DNA of 64,000 nucleotides from Streptomyces sp. NBC_00582 (lineage in GTDB: Bacteria; Actinomycetota; Actinomycetes; Streptomycetales; Streptomycetaceae), in the NCBI RefSeq assembly GCF_036345155.1, contig NZ_CP107772.1, forward strand, positions 62,001 through 126,000, read 5' to 3'. Positions 17,650 through 26,025 of this stretch are shown in pieces. The translations under genes were made by a program, and so were the position numbers. Every line of letters begins with the position of its first letter. The stretch's first letter is position 1. Under the pieces are notes generated by a model that was given only the letters and a program-made list of their open reading frames with translations, had not been told where the DNA came from and searched no databases.

Positions 17650-17790
17650 CGGCAGACCGAGGTCGACCGGCTGCCGGTCCTCGGGGCGCGGCACGTGGAG
17701 ATCGGCCAGGGAGAGCAGTCCTGGACCACACTGGTGGACCCGCACGGCAACGAGTTCTGCCTGCTCGGCCCGCGGCGGAGCCGACCGGAG
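17650..17790 (+). pseudogene. VOC/glyoxalase-fold protein, C-terminal remnant
   Basis: In one frame the sequence reads QTEVDRLPVLGARHVEIGQ, then SWTTLVDPHGNEFCLLGPR. This is the last beta-alpha unit of a VOC-superfamily (glyoxalase/bleomycin-resistance) protein, including the metal-site Glu in GNEFC. The start and first 80 residues are missing, replaced by the end of the hydrolase gene 55 bases upstream. It lies 90 bases before the receiver/reductase gene. Confidence 0.65.
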
Positions 17791-17882
17791 CGAAGCAGGG
17801 CGACGACCACACAATGTCTGAAAGGCGGCGCGGCACCGAGCCGGCGCCGACCGGTGATCCGATCACTCGAGGTGAGAGACGT

Positions 17883-19559
17883 ATGGCACAGACCGCGGAC
17901 GCTGCGCGGACCGTCATCATGACCGTGGACGACGACCCCGGGGTCTCCCGCGCCGTCGCCCGCGACCTGCGGCGGCGCTACGGCGCCTCGTACCGGATCG
18001 TGCGCGCGGAGTCCGGCGAGTCCGCGCTGGAGGCGCTGCGGGAACTGAAGCTGCGCGGCGACCTCGTGGCGGTGATCCTGGCCGACTACCGCATGCCGCA
18101 GATGAACGGCATCGAGTTCCTCGAACAGGCCCTGGACATCTATCCGGGCGCCCGGCGGGTGCTGCTGACCGCCTACGCGGACACCAACGCGGCAATCGAC
18201 GCGATCAACGTCGTCGACCTCGACCACTACCTCCTCAAGCCATGGGACCCGCCCGAGGAGAAGCTCTACCCGGTCCTGGACGACCTGCTGGAGGCGTGGC
18301 GGTGCAGCGACTACAAGCCGGTGCCCGCCACCAAGGTGATCGGACACCGCTGGTCGGCCCGCTCGTCGGACGTACGGGAGTTCCTGGCCCGCAACCAGGT
18401 GCCGTACCGCTGGTACTCCACCGAGGAGCCCGAGGGGCAGCGGCTGCTGACCGCCGCAGGGCAGGACGGGCAGCGGCTGCCGGTGGTGATCACGGCGGAA
18501 GGTACGGCGCTCGTCGAGCCGGAGGTGCCGGAACTGGCCGCGCACGTGGGCCTGGCGACGACACCCACGGCCGACTTCTACGACCTGGTCGTCATCGGCG
18601 GCGGCCCGGCAGGGCTCGGTGCGGCGGTGTACGGGGCCTCGGAGGGGCTGCGTACGGTGCTCGTGGAGCGGTCGGCGACCGGCGGGCAGGCCGGACAGAG
18701 CTCGCGGATCGAGAACTACCTGGGCTTCCCCGACGGCGTCTCCGGCGGCCAGCTCACCGACCGGGCGCGACGCCAGGCCACCAAGTTCGGCGCCGAGATC
18801 CTCTCCGCGCGGGAGGTGACCGGTCTGGAGAGCAGCGGGGCGGCCCGGCTCGTACGGTTCGCGGACGGGTCGCAGATCGCGGCGCACAGCGTGATCCTGG
18901 CGACCGGTGTGTCGTACCGGAAGCTGGAGGCGCCGGGTGCCGACGAGTTGTCGGGCCGCGGGGTGTTCTACGGGTCCGCGCTCACCGAGGCCGCCGCCTG
19001 CCAGGGCCACGACGTGTACATCGTCGGCGGCGCCAACTCGGCCGGGCAGGCGGCGATGTACCTGGCCCGGGGCGCCAAGTCGGTCACTCTGCTGGTGCGC
19101 GGAGCGGACCTCACCGCGTCGATGTCGCACTATTTGATCCAGCAGATCGCCGAGTCGCCGAACATCTTTGTACGGGCCCACACGGTCGTCGAGGCCGCGC
19201 ACGGCGACAACCACCTGGAACAGCTGACGTTGCGCGACACGACGAGCGGGCAGACCGAACTCGTCGACGCGCAATGGCTGTTCGTGTTCATCGGCGCGGC
19301 CCCGCTGACCGACTGGCTGGACGGCACGGTGTCGCGGGACGAGCGCGGGTTCATCCTCGCCGGGCCCGATCTGACCGCCGACGGGCGGCCACCGGCCAAC
19401 TGGGAGCTGGACCGGCCGCCGTACCACCTGGAGACCGACATTCCCGGCGTGTTCGTCGCCGGGGACGCGCGCGCCGAGTCCGCGAAGCGGGTCGCGTCCG
19501 CCGTCGGAGAGGGAGCCATGGCCGTGATGCTCGTCCACCGGTATCTGGAGCAGTCATGA
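17883..19559 (+). CDS. Fused response-regulator receiver / thioredoxin-reductase-like flavoprotein
   Basis: 558 residues. The receiver domain (about 10-130) has acid-pocket D16/D17, phospho-acceptor D68 in ILADYRMP, T96 and K119, all intact. After a linker, a pyridine nucleotide-disulphide oxidoreductase domain (about 233-555) shows the FAD-binding GGGPAG at 239-244 and the NAD(P)H-binding VGGANSAGQ at 381-389. The redox CxxC of true thioredoxin reductases is absent: that segment reads VFYGSALTEA (361-370). It is probably a flavin reductase or redox sensor controlled by phosphorylation. The start has GAGGTGAGAG upstream, and its stop overlaps the kinase start (ATGA). Confidence 0.88.
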   Translation: MAQTADAARTVIMTVDDDPGVSRAVARDLRRRYGASYRIVRAESGESALEALRELKLRGDLVAVILADYRMPQMNGIEFLEQALDIYPGARRVLLTAYADTNAAIDAINVVDLDHYLLKPWDPPEEKLYPVLDDLLEAWRCSDYKPVPATKVIGHRWSARSSDVREFLARNQVPYRWYSTEEPEGQRLLTAAGQDGQRLPVVITAEGTALVEPEVPELAAHVGLATTPTADFYDLVVIGGGPAGLGAAVYGASEGLRTVLVERSATGGQAGQSSRIENYLGFPDGVSGGQLTDRARRQATKFGAEILSAREVTGLESSGAARLVRFADGSQIAAHSVILATGVSYRKLEAPGADELSGRGVFYGSALTEAAACQGHDVYIVGGANSAGQAAMYLARGAKSVTLLVRGADLTASMSHYLIQQIAESPNIFVRAHTVVEAAHGDNHLEQLTLRDTTSGQTELVDAQWLFVFIGAAPLTDWLDGTVSRDERGFILAGPDLTADGRPPANWELDRPPYHLETDIPGVFVAGDARAESAKRVASAVGEGAMAVMLVHRYLEQS

Positions 19560-21034
19560 GCGGGCAACTGATGCCGTGCGCCCCCGAGGAGATCGGGTCG
19601 CTGTTCCTCTTCGAGAAGCTCAGTGCCGAGCAGCTCGACAGGCTGTGCAGCGCGGGACGGGTCGAACTGTTCGGCCCCGGACCTGTGTTCACCGAAGGTG
19701 ACCCGGCGACCGACTTCTACGTGATGGTCGAGGGCACGCTCGTCATGTCGCGCCGGGTGGGCAGCGACGACATCGAGGTGAGCCGCACGTCCCAGCGAGG
19801 GGTGTACGCGGGGGCCGTGATGGCGTACCTCTGGGACGGGAAACCGCAGCGGTACATGAACTCGGTGCGGGTGTCGGAGCCGACGCGGTTCTTCGTGCTG
19901 CCCGCCGCATCGTTCGCGAACCTCGTCCACGAGTGGTTTCCGATGGCGGTCCATCTCCTGGAGGGGCTCGCCCTCGGTTCGCAGACCTTTCAGCGGGCCG
20001 TCGGGCAGCGCGAACGGCTGCTCGCGCTGGGCTCGCTGTCCGCAGGCCTCACCCATGAGCTCAACAACCCGGCCGCGGCGGCCGCACGAGCCACCTCGTC
20101 ACTCAGGGACCGGGTCGCGCACATGCGCAACAAGCTCGGCGCCATCGCCTCGGGCCCCTACCACGGCGACGTCCTGAAGGCCCTGGTCGACCTCCAGGAG
20201 CGTACGGCCGAGCGGGTCTCCAAGGCGTCGGCACTGAGCCCGCTCGAGGCGTCCGACCGGGAGGACGAACTCGCCGACTGGCTGGACGACCACGGTGTCC
20301 CAAACGGCTGGCAGATCGCGCCGACCTTCGTGCAGGCCGGTCTCGACGTCGACTGGCTGGAGCAGGTCGCGGCGGCCATCGGCGAGCAGGAGATCCTGCC
20401 CAGTGCCATCGAGTGCCTCAACTACACGGTCGAGGCCGAGCTGTTGATGTCCGAGATCGAGGACTCCACCACCCGTATCTCGCACCTCGTCGACGCCGCC
20501 AAGCAGTACTCGCAGCTGGACCGCGCGCCCTACCAGGTCACGGATGTGCACGAACTCCTCGACAGCACGCTGATGATGCTGTCCGGGAAGATCGGGCAGC
20601 AGATCAAGGTGGTCAAGGAGTACGACCGGACCCTGCCGAGGATTCCGGCCTACCCGGCCGAGCTGAACCAGGTGTGGACGAACCTGATCGACAACGCGGT
20701 GCAGGCCATGAACAGTGTGGGCGGGGAGGGGACGTTGACCGTCCGGACCGCGCTGGAGCACGACCGGCTGCTGGTGGAGTTCCGGGACACCGGGCCCGGG
20801 GTGCCGGCGGACATCCGCGGGCGGATCTTCGACCCCTTCTTCACCACCAAACCGGTGGGCGAGGGCACCGGGCTCGGGCTCGACATCTCCTGGCGGATCG
20901 TCGTCAACAAGCACCACGGTGACCTGAAAGTCGAGTCCGTACCCGGCGACACCCGCTTCCAGGTGCTGCTCCCCCTCACCGCCATCGACACCGAGCCCGA
21001 TACCGTCCCCGACCCGGCCCAGGAGCCCTCATGA
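19556..21034 (+). CDS. Sensor histidine kinase with cyclic-nucleotide-binding-like domain
   Basis: 492 residues, with no membrane segment. An N-terminal cNMP-binding-like domain (about 12-125) precedes a HisKA-type region with the phospho-acceptor H167 in GLTHELNNP. The ATPase domain has its N-box in LIDNAVQAM (near 376-384), G1 in DTGPGVP (near 411) and G2 in GEGTGLGLDI (near 435). It overlaps the receiver/reductase gene by 4 bases, so the two are a cognate cytoplasmic pair. The downstream gene of the usual three-gene cassette begins at 21031 but is truncated. A segment of this gene is duplicated at 23893-24172. Confidence 0.88.
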   Translation: MSGQLMPCAPEEIGSLFLFEKLSAEQLDRLCSAGRVELFGPGPVFTEGDPATDFYVMVEGTLVMSRRVGSDDIEVSRTSQRGVYAGAVMAYLWDGKPQRYMNSVRVSEPTRFFVLPAASFANLVHEWFPMAVHLLEGLALGSQTFQRAVGQRERLLALGSLSAGLTHELNNPAAAAARATSSLRDRVAHMRNKLGAIASGPYHGDVLKALVDLQERTAERVSKASALSPLEASDREDELADWLDDHGVPNGWQIAPTFVQAGLDVDWLEQVAAAIGEQEILPSAIECLNYTVEAELLMSEIEDSTTRISHLVDAAKQYSQLDRAPYQVTDVHELLDSTLMMLSGKIGQQIKVVKEYDRTLPRIPAYPAELNQVWTNLIDNAVQAMNSVGGEGTLTVRTALEHDRLLVEFRDTGPGVPADIRGRIFDPFFTTKPVGEGTGLGLDISWRIVVNKHHGDLKVESVPGDTRFQVLLPLTAIDTEPDTVPDPAQEPS

Positions 21035-21093
21035 CCAAGGACACCGGAATCGACCCCGGCGTCCCGCCCAACGGGGCCGGGACGAGGGGCTGA
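21031..21093 (+). pseudogene. UBP-type zinc-finger gene, first 20 codons only
   Basis: The ATG overlaps the kinase stop (ATGA). The translation MTKDTGIDPGVPPNGAG matches the N-terminus of small UBP-type zinc-finger proteins that normally form the third gene of this redox cassette. After 20 codons it hits TGA, and none of the Cys/His residues of the zinc finger follow. The downstream sequence is unrelated. Confidence 0.6.
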
Positions 21094-21448
21094 CCCGTCT
21101 CGCCGGTGTGCTGGTCCGGCCCCGTGTCCGCGAGGCCCGTGCCGTGCTCATCGCCGGGGACGCCGGGGTGTGCGCGGCGGGCCTGGACATCCCCGACGAC
21201 GTCGGCATGAAACCCACGCACCACGCCGTCCACGTCGGCCCGGGTACACATCGCTGCGAAGGACACGGTGTTCCACGTCAGCGATCACTCCTCCTACAGG
21301 GACCCCGCACGAGGACGACGCTTGCGAGTTCCTGGCAACCCTCCTCGCCCCGTGGTGACGACAGCCCTGTACGAGATCGAGACCAGCGAAGCCGACTGCC
21401 GCGATTTGGGTTGCTGGTCGGCCCGTACCCGTTGCCTCGCCGCCGGGC
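21094..21448. other. Degenerate stretch between the kinase cassette and the isomerase-like gene
   Basis: Plus-strand frames give fragments that look protein-like (AGLDIPDDVGMKPTHHAVHV; then, shifted, FHVSDHSSYRDPAREDDAC) but do not join into one frame and match no family I can name. It is probably one frameshifted gene relic that replaced the rest of the zinc-finger gene. Confidence 0.35.
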
Positions 21449-22243
21449 TCAGAACCCGGGGAAAATCCTGCGCAGGTCGTCGAGGGTGACGGTGTCACCG
21501 GTGAGGGTCACGGAAGAGGGGGTGTGGGCGGGGGCGTGCCGACCGGCGACGAGTCGCAGCCACCACTCGGCGGGAGCCGTCAGCACGGCGTCGGCGTTCT
21601 CGGGTTCGCCGGTGAGCGCGACCGTCTCGCCGACCGAGAGACCGAAGGCGCGCTCGGGTGCGGTGGTGTGCACCGCGACGGCGACGGGGCGGTTCTCCAG
21701 GGCGTCCGCCTTGCCGATGAAGCCCAGCATCATGCCGGCCTGGTCGAGGAGCGGCCCGATCGCGGCGGACGCCAGGGTCGTCGACGGGTCGAAGGCCACC
21801 TCGACGTCCCACGAGTGGTGGGTGAGCTCACCGAGCCGGAGCCCCGCCGCGGTCGCGACGTCCACCGGCGCGGGCAGGAAGCCGAGGTCGATCCGGAGGT
21901 CGCTGCGGGCCCCCGCGTCGAGGCCCTCGTAGCGTTCGACCAGCGCCTGGTTGGCGGTGACGAAGCCTTCGGCGTGCTCGGCCGGGGTCATCGCGTCCCA
22001 GCGGGCCCACACCGACTTGTTGAAGTCGCCGTCGGGGGCACCCGTACCGCCCATCGCGCCCTCCAGTACGGCCAGGCCTATTTCGGCGCCGCTGCCCAGA
22101 TGGCCGAGCACCTGGGAGACGTCCCACTCCGACGCGCCGGACGGGCGGGTGAGATCGGCCGTGGTGAGTCTGTGCACCACAGCGGCGAGGTGGTCGTGCC
22201 CGCTGCGCAGGGCGTCGATGATCCGGTCTGCGGCTTCAGTCAT
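21449..22243 (-). CDS. Maleylpyruvate-isomerase-like, mycothiol-dependent family protein
   Basis: 264 residues of the DinB/MDMPI type. The N-terminal four-helix part (AVVHRLTTADLTRPSGASEWDVSQVLGHLGSG) carries the metal-ligand His, and TTHHSWDVEVAF-like residues (LTHHSWDVE) give the second and third. The C-terminal half (FGLSVGETVALTGEP; WWLRLVAGRH) is the MDMPI C-terminal domain. The ATG has GGGGAAAAG upstream. Operator copy 2 lies 38 bases before it in the same direction, so it is part of the TetR regulon. A thiol-transfer or isomerisation role in detoxification is inferred. Confidence 0.8.
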   Translation of the reverse strand: MTEAADRIIDALRSGHDHLAAVVHRLTTADLTRPSGASEWDVSQVLGHLGSGAEIGLAVLEGAMGGTGAPDGDFNKSVWARWDAMTPAEHAEGFVTANQALVERYEGLDAGARSDLRIDLGFLPAPVDVATAAGLRLGELTHHSWDVEVAFDPSTTLASAAIGPLLDQAGMMLGFIGKADALENRPVAVAVHTTAPERAFGLSVGETVALTGEPENADAVLTAPAEWWLRLVAGRHAPAHTPSSVTLTGDTVTLDDLRRIFPGF

Positions 22244-22280
22244 GTTCTTTTCCCCAATGAAGGCCCGTGAGCTCAGGATG

Positions 22281-22331
22281 GTTGTGTATTGAACAGCCGG
22301 AAACCTAGGCAGTTCTGTACTGAGTTGTCAA
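22281..22331 (-). promoter_or_regulatory. Repeated promoter/operator module, copy 2
   Basis: On the minus strand this reads TTGACA, then GTACAGAAC, CCTAGGTTT and GTTCAATAC with the same spacing as copy 1. The second arm has one change (GTTCAATAC). It points at the isomerase-like gene, whose start is at 22243. A deleted tetR copy flanks it on the other side, which mirrors the divergent layout of copy 1. Confidence 0.75.
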
Positions 22332-22337
22332 GAAGGA

Positions 22338-22570
22338 CGGTCGGCTTTACCGCATAGGGCGAGGCCGCGAAGCTTTGACCGCGACCACGCCCTCCATGCC
22401 GCCGAGTGGCAGTTCCGCGCCTCGGGCTGTCATCCGCGGCATCGACGTCGTAGGCGCATACGGCCGCAGCCCCCGCCGCCCCGCCCCCGCCGCCACTGAC
22501 AAGGACACGGTCGACCTCGTCACGCAGGCATCCGAGGCGGCCGGCCCATCTGGGCGCCACGCAGGCACGC
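22338..22570 (+). pseudogene. Internally deleted copy of the tetR gene
   Basis: The first 24 codons match the start of the 15655 tetR gene (RPRSFD, HALHAAE, QFRASG equivalents). The start codon is ATA instead of ATG. The sequence then jumps from the end of helix 1 directly to the last 20 codons of the ligand domain (VIRGIDVVGAYG). Some 500 bases in between are gone, including the recognition helix, so no repressor can be made. It stands divergent to operator copy 2, as the intact gene does to copy 1. Confidence 0.75.
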
Positions 22571-22632
22571 TCGCACGCACACGGCCACCGCCGTCGCGAC
22601 CGCGAAGGAAAGGTGAAGCCGGCCCACCACAG

Positions 22633-22684
22633 TTGACAGCTCGGTACAGAACCGCCTAGGTTTCCGACTGTTCAGTACACAACT
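22633..22684 (+). promoter_or_regulatory. Repeated promoter/operator module, copy 3
   Basis: TTGACA at 22633, GTACAGAAC, CCTAGGTTT and GTTCAGTAC at the same spacing as copy 1. It points rightward toward the truncated hydrolase (22720) and the methyltransferase (22955). The 20 bases upstream of the -35 box also resemble those of copy 1, so the duplication included part of the tetR leader. Confidence 0.75.
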
Positions 22685-22719
22685 GTCCTGGGCTCACTGG
22701 ACAGGCTGCGTACACGTCT

Positions 22720-22915
22720 GGCGCCATCACCGTCCCGTCGCTCTACCTCCACGGGGCCGACGACAACTGCTTTTCCAGTGGAGTTGAGCGACAGCACGGA
22801 CGACCTGTTCACGAACGGCTTCGAACGCATCGTCATACCCGGCGCGGGGCACTTCCAGCACCTCGAACAGCCCAAGACGGTCGCCGACCACATCCTCGGC
22901 TTCCTGAACAGCTGA
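22720..22915 (+). pseudogene. C-terminal fragment of the alpha/beta hydrolase
   Basis: This duplicates 25793-25985 nearly base for base (SLYLHGADDNC, then FTNGFERIVIPGAGHFQHLEQPK, ending ILGFLNS). One extra T near 22771 shifts the frame, and the first two thirds of the gene are missing. It is joined directly to the leader of operator copy 3, so the 5' part was lost by a deletion or the copy was partial when made. The 40 bases after it are also shared with 25986-26025. Confidence 0.85.
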
Positions 22916-22954
22916 CCCCGCCAGCCACCCAGAACTCGAAGGACTGACCGAACC

Positions 22955-23752
22955 ATGACTGACAAGGAAAGGCAGGAGGCCATGGCTGTGACGACTCCTT
23001 TCGTGGAAAAGCACCGCGGCACCGAGGCCATGCTGGCCGTCCTCGACGCGATGGACCAGATGCCGAGCGCCAGCCTGCTGCGGGCCCGCTCCTACGAGCT
23101 GCTGTCTCTTGTCCCGGGCTCGTCCGTCGTGGACGTCGGCTGCGGTGCCGGGCGGGCCGTCGCCGAGCTGGCCGAGCGTGGCGTCCACGCGGTGGGCGTG
23201 GATCCCGATCCGTGGATCCTGGCCGAGGCCCGGAAACGGTGGCCGGGGGCCGAGTTCCGGGAAGCGGGGGCGGAGGATCTGCCGTTCGCCGACGGAAGTG
23301 TGCGCGGCTACCGTGCCGACAAGGTCTTCCAATTCCTTCAGGAGCCGTGGCGCGCGGTGACGGAAGCGCGGCGCGTCCTCTGCCCGGGCGGCAGGATCGC
23401 CCTGGTCGGGCAGGACTGGGACGCCATCATGATCGACTCTGATGACGCGGCGCTCACCCGCACGATCGTGCACGCCCGCGCCGACCTCCTGGGCACCCCC
23501 CGCGCCGCCCGCCAGTACCGCAACCTGCTCCTGGACGGCGGCTTCAACGACGTCACCGTCGAGGTGCACACCAGCGTGTTCACCGATCCAGCGATGCTGT
23601 CATTGCCCACCATGCTCGCCGAGTCGGCCTGCACGATCGGTGCCGTCAGCCGTGACCAGGCCGATGAGTGGCTCGCCGAACAGCGCCGACGCGCCGAGGC
23701 CGACCGCTTCCTCATCGCCCTTCCGTACTTCGTGGCTGCCGCCTCCGCCTAG
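22955..23752 (+). CDS. Class I SAM-dependent methyltransferase
   Basis: 265 residues. Motif I is VVDVGCGAGRAVAELA near residues 57-70, with the acidic motif II at HAVGVDPDP and motif III near ALVGQDWD. It resembles UbiE/COQ5-type small-molecule methyltransferases. The first dozen residues (TDKERQEAMAVTTP) are homologous in DNA to the start of the flavoprotein at 26026 (NDKETQETTAVATP), so the leader and first codons were shared by duplication before a different gene was joined. It is expressed from operator copy 3 if the fragment between them does not terminate. Confidence 0.85.
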   Translation: MTDKERQEAMAVTTPFVEKHRGTEAMLAVLDAMDQMPSASLLRARSYELLSLVPGSSVVDVGCGAGRAVAELAERGVHAVGVDPDPWILAEARKRWPGAEFREAGAEDLPFADGSVRGYRADKVFQFLQEPWRAVTEARRVLCPGGRIALVGQDWDAIMIDSDDAALTRTIVHARADLLGTPRAARQYRNLLLDGGFNDVTVEVHTSVFTDPAMLSLPTMLAESACTIGAVSRDQADEWLAEQRRRAEADRFLIALPYFVAAASA

Positions 23753-23892
23753 AGAGCAGATGGAGCACAGGCTGCGGGGATCCGCTTGACCGGGGAACGG
23801 TGACCACGCCTGTCAGGCGCTCGTGGCCGATGTGGGTTTCCTTGGCCGGCCGGGGGTGACCCCCTTCCGTGCGAGACGCCTGGTCATGAGGG

Positions 23893-24172
23893 TTGGGCAG
23901 CGACGACATCGAGGTGAGCCGCACGTCCCAGCCAGGGGTGTACGCGGGGGCCGTGATGGCGTACCTCTGGGACGGGAAACCGCAGCGGTACATGAACTCG
24001 GTACGGGTGCCCGAGCCGACACGGTTCTTCGTCCTGCCCGCCGCATCGTTCGCGAACCTCATGCACGATTGGTTTCCGATGGCGGTCCACCTCCTGGAGG
24101 GGCTCGCCCTCGGTTCGCAGACCTTTTTCAGCGGGCCGTCGCGCAGCGCGAACGGCTGCTCGCGCTGGCTCG
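23893..24172 (+). pseudogene. Duplicated segment of the histidine kinase gene
   Basis: This repeats about 280 bases of the kinase gene (19759 onward): SDDIEVSRTSQPGVYAGAVM, then RYMNSVRVPEPTRFFVLPAAS and LLEGLALGSQTF. Two extra T residues near 24125 shift the frame in the continuing copy. It has neither the start nor the catalytic H-box, so no product is expected. Its presence 4.1 kb from its parent shows that the cassette was copied together with neighbouring sequence. Confidence 0.85.
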
Positions 24173-24231
24173 TCAGGACTTCTCTGTGCCGCAGAACCTG
24201 GGCGCCGTTAACGAGCGGCGAACCAGGTGAC

Positions 24232-24507
24232 ATGCAACTCCTGAGGAAGGTTCGGAGCCGGATCTTCCCCGGCGGAGTCGTCGTGGCCCTCGTCCTCGCG
24301 GGGATCGGGGTAGCGGCCGAACGGCTCGACCCGGTCAGAGCCTTCGGCTCCGAGTGCCCCGGGGCCCTTCGTACGGTGCGGCGGCAGCGGGATCATGCGT
24401 CCTCCCCCTGCTGTCGGGCCTGCGCGATCAGCGCGGCCACGACGTCGTCCGACTGGTCATCGGTCTGTTCAACGACCGCGCCCATCGCGTTGGGGTGCCG
24501 CCCGTGA
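24232..24507 (+). other. Unrecognised ORF with one membrane segment
   Basis: A 91-residue frame opens with a basic start and a hydrophobic run (MQLLRKVRSRIFPGGVVVAL, then VLAGIGVAAERLD), which looks like the N-terminus of a membrane or secreted protein. After about residue 50 the sequence becomes low-complexity and Ser/Cys-rich, as expected past a frameshift. There is no clear ribosome site. It is most likely a truncated gene lying between two duplicated blocks. The rest of 24173-24661 holds nothing I recognise. Confidence 0.3.
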
Positions 24508-24661
24508 CCTGCTGCTGGAGGCGTTTCATCAGGTCGGGGTCGGTGTTGCTGCCGGACCCGGTGAGGTCCACCCGGGTCGGCCGGCGCGGGGCGATGACCT
24601 CGGGCGTGGCCGGTGCCGTTCTTCTCGGCTTCGGCGAGCGTGCAAGACCGACCCGCCGTAT

Positions 24662-24712
24662 TTGACAGCTCAGTACAGAACCGCATAGGTTTCTGACTGT
24701 TCAGTCCACAAC
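24662..24712 (+). promoter_or_regulatory. Repeated promoter/operator module, copy 4
   Basis: TTGACA at 24662, GTACAGAAC, then GCATAGGTTT and GTTCAGTCC: the right arm carries one change from GTTCAGTAC and the -10 region has CATAGG for CCTAGG. It points toward the transporter fragment at 24769 and, 340 bases on, the intact hydrolase. The 28 bases from 24743 (GCGCGATCGAGGGCAACCC) recur after copy 5. Confidence 0.72.
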
Positions 24713-24768
24713 GGTCCCGAGCTCACCGGAAGGGCTGCGTGCACGCCTGGCGCGATCGAGGGCAACCC

Positions 24769-24948
24769 ATGCCTTTGAACTCCTCCGCGCCGCCCCGCGT
24801 CGCGACGCCTTCCGGGCCGGCAAGGCCCGGTCTGATCCTCGCGATGCTGGCGACGGCAAGTTTCACCGCCGTACGGGATCTGTACATCACGAACGTCCCA
24901 AGCGAACCGGAGGCGGACTCTCCACTGGGTGCACAGCCACCGTCGTGA
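24769..24948 (+). pseudogene. N-terminus of an MFS-type transporter
   Basis: 59 codons: a short basic/Pro-rich leader and then PGLILAMLATASFTAVRDLYI followed by TNVP. This is the first membrane helix and loop of a 14-helix MFS drug transporter (normally ...DLYITNVALP). The frame stops shortly after, so only helix 1 remains. The ATG region is shared with the sequence after operator copy 5. Confidence 0.6.
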
Positions 24949-25049
24949 CCGCTCACCGGCACTGACCCCGGCTTCAGACAGCCGTACTCGCCACTTGGTC
25001 CGGGCTTGCCGGACCGCGACGCCGCGAAGGCGGCTAGGAGGTTGAACTC

Positions 25050-25985
25050 ATGACACAGGCGACCCAGCGACCGCCCTTTGGCGAGGACTCCCCGGCCGGG
25101 GGGTCCCAGGCGACCGACCGCGTCCGTCGTCGGACGGTTCAGGCAGGCGGACTGGAGGTTCCGATCCTCGAGGCCGGCAGCGGGCCGCTCGTGGTGCTCC
25201 TCCACGGGTTTCCCGACCACGCCGCCAGCTGGACAGGGACCCTCGACCGCCTCGCCCAGGAAGGGTACTGGGCGGTCGCGCCCGCACAGCGCGGATACTG
25301 GCCCGGCGGCGCGGCCCCCGACGGCTCCTACCGCATTGCCTCGACCGGTCAGGACGTCCTGACCCTGATCGAAGCGCTCGGGCGCGAGCAGGCGGATCTC
25401 ATCGGCCACGACTTCGGCGCCGCGGCGGCGTACGCGGCAGCGAGCCTCGACGCCAGACGGGTCCGCAAGCTGGTCACCATGGCGGTTCCCCATGGCCGTC
25501 AACTGCTGAACGCACTGGTCGCCGACGGTGACCAGCAGCGACGCAGCTGGTACATGTTCTTCTTCCAGACCGCCATGGCGGAGGCGGCCGTCGAGCGCGA
25601 CGACTTCGCCTTCATCGACCGGCTGTGGCGGGAATGGTCACCCGGTTACGAGCTGCCGGACGCGGAGCGCGCCGCGCTCAAGGAAACCCTGGGTGCTCCA
25701 GGAGTCCTGACCGAGATCCTCGGCTACTACCGCCAGTTGTTCACGCCCCCCGCGGACGAGGCGGCCCAAGCCCTGCAAGCCCGGGCCTTCGGCACCATCA
25801 CCGTCCCGTCGCTCTACCTCCACGGCGCCGACGACAACTGCATGACCGTGGAGTTGAGCGACGGCATGGACGACCTGTTCACGAACGGCTTCGAACGCGT
25901 CGTCATACCCGGCGCAGGGCACTTCCTGCACCTCGAACAGCCCAAGACGGTCGCCGACCACATCCTCGGCTTCCTGAACCGCTGA
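25050..25985 (+). CDS. Alpha/beta hydrolase (epoxide hydrolase-like)
   Basis: 311 residues, full length. HGFPDHAASW forms the oxyanion-hole region, GHDFGAAAAY is the nucleophile elbow with Asp, HGADDNC holds the charge-relay acid and GAGHFLHLEQP the His. It is a paralogue of the hydrolase at 16753. AGGAGG lies 8 bases before the ATG. The leader (ACTTGGTCCGGGCTTGC) is shared with the leader after operator copy 1. It is followed 40 bases later by the flavoprotein gene, so they are probably one transcript. A copy of its 3' third lies at 22720-22915. Confidence 0.88.
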   Translation: MTQATQRPPFGEDSPAGGSQATDRVRRRTVQAGGLEVPILEAGSGPLVVLLHGFPDHAASWTGTLDRLAQEGYWAVAPAQRGYWPGGAAPDGSYRIASTGQDVLTLIEALGREQADLIGHDFGAAAAYAAASLDARRVRKLVTMAVPHGRQLLNALVADGDQQRRSWYMFFFQTAMAEAAVERDDFAFIDRLWREWSPGYELPDAERAALKETLGAPGVLTEILGYYRQLFTPPADEAAQALQARAFGTITVPSLYLHGADDNCMTVELSDGMDDLFTNGFERVVIPGAGHFLHLEQPKTVADHILGFLNR

Positions 25986-26025
25986 CCCCCTCCAACCACC
26001 CAGAACTCGAAGGACTGACCGAACC

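Noticed and set aside
17268..19559. A 763-codon frame as a single long fusion protein.
   Set aside because: The first 205 codons are out-of-frame hydrolase and glyoxalase sequence. The real start with a ribosome site is at 17883.
24393..24686. Minus-strand 97-codon frame as a gene.
   Set aside because: It runs through operator copy 4, has no ribosome site and shows only a weakly protein-like end.
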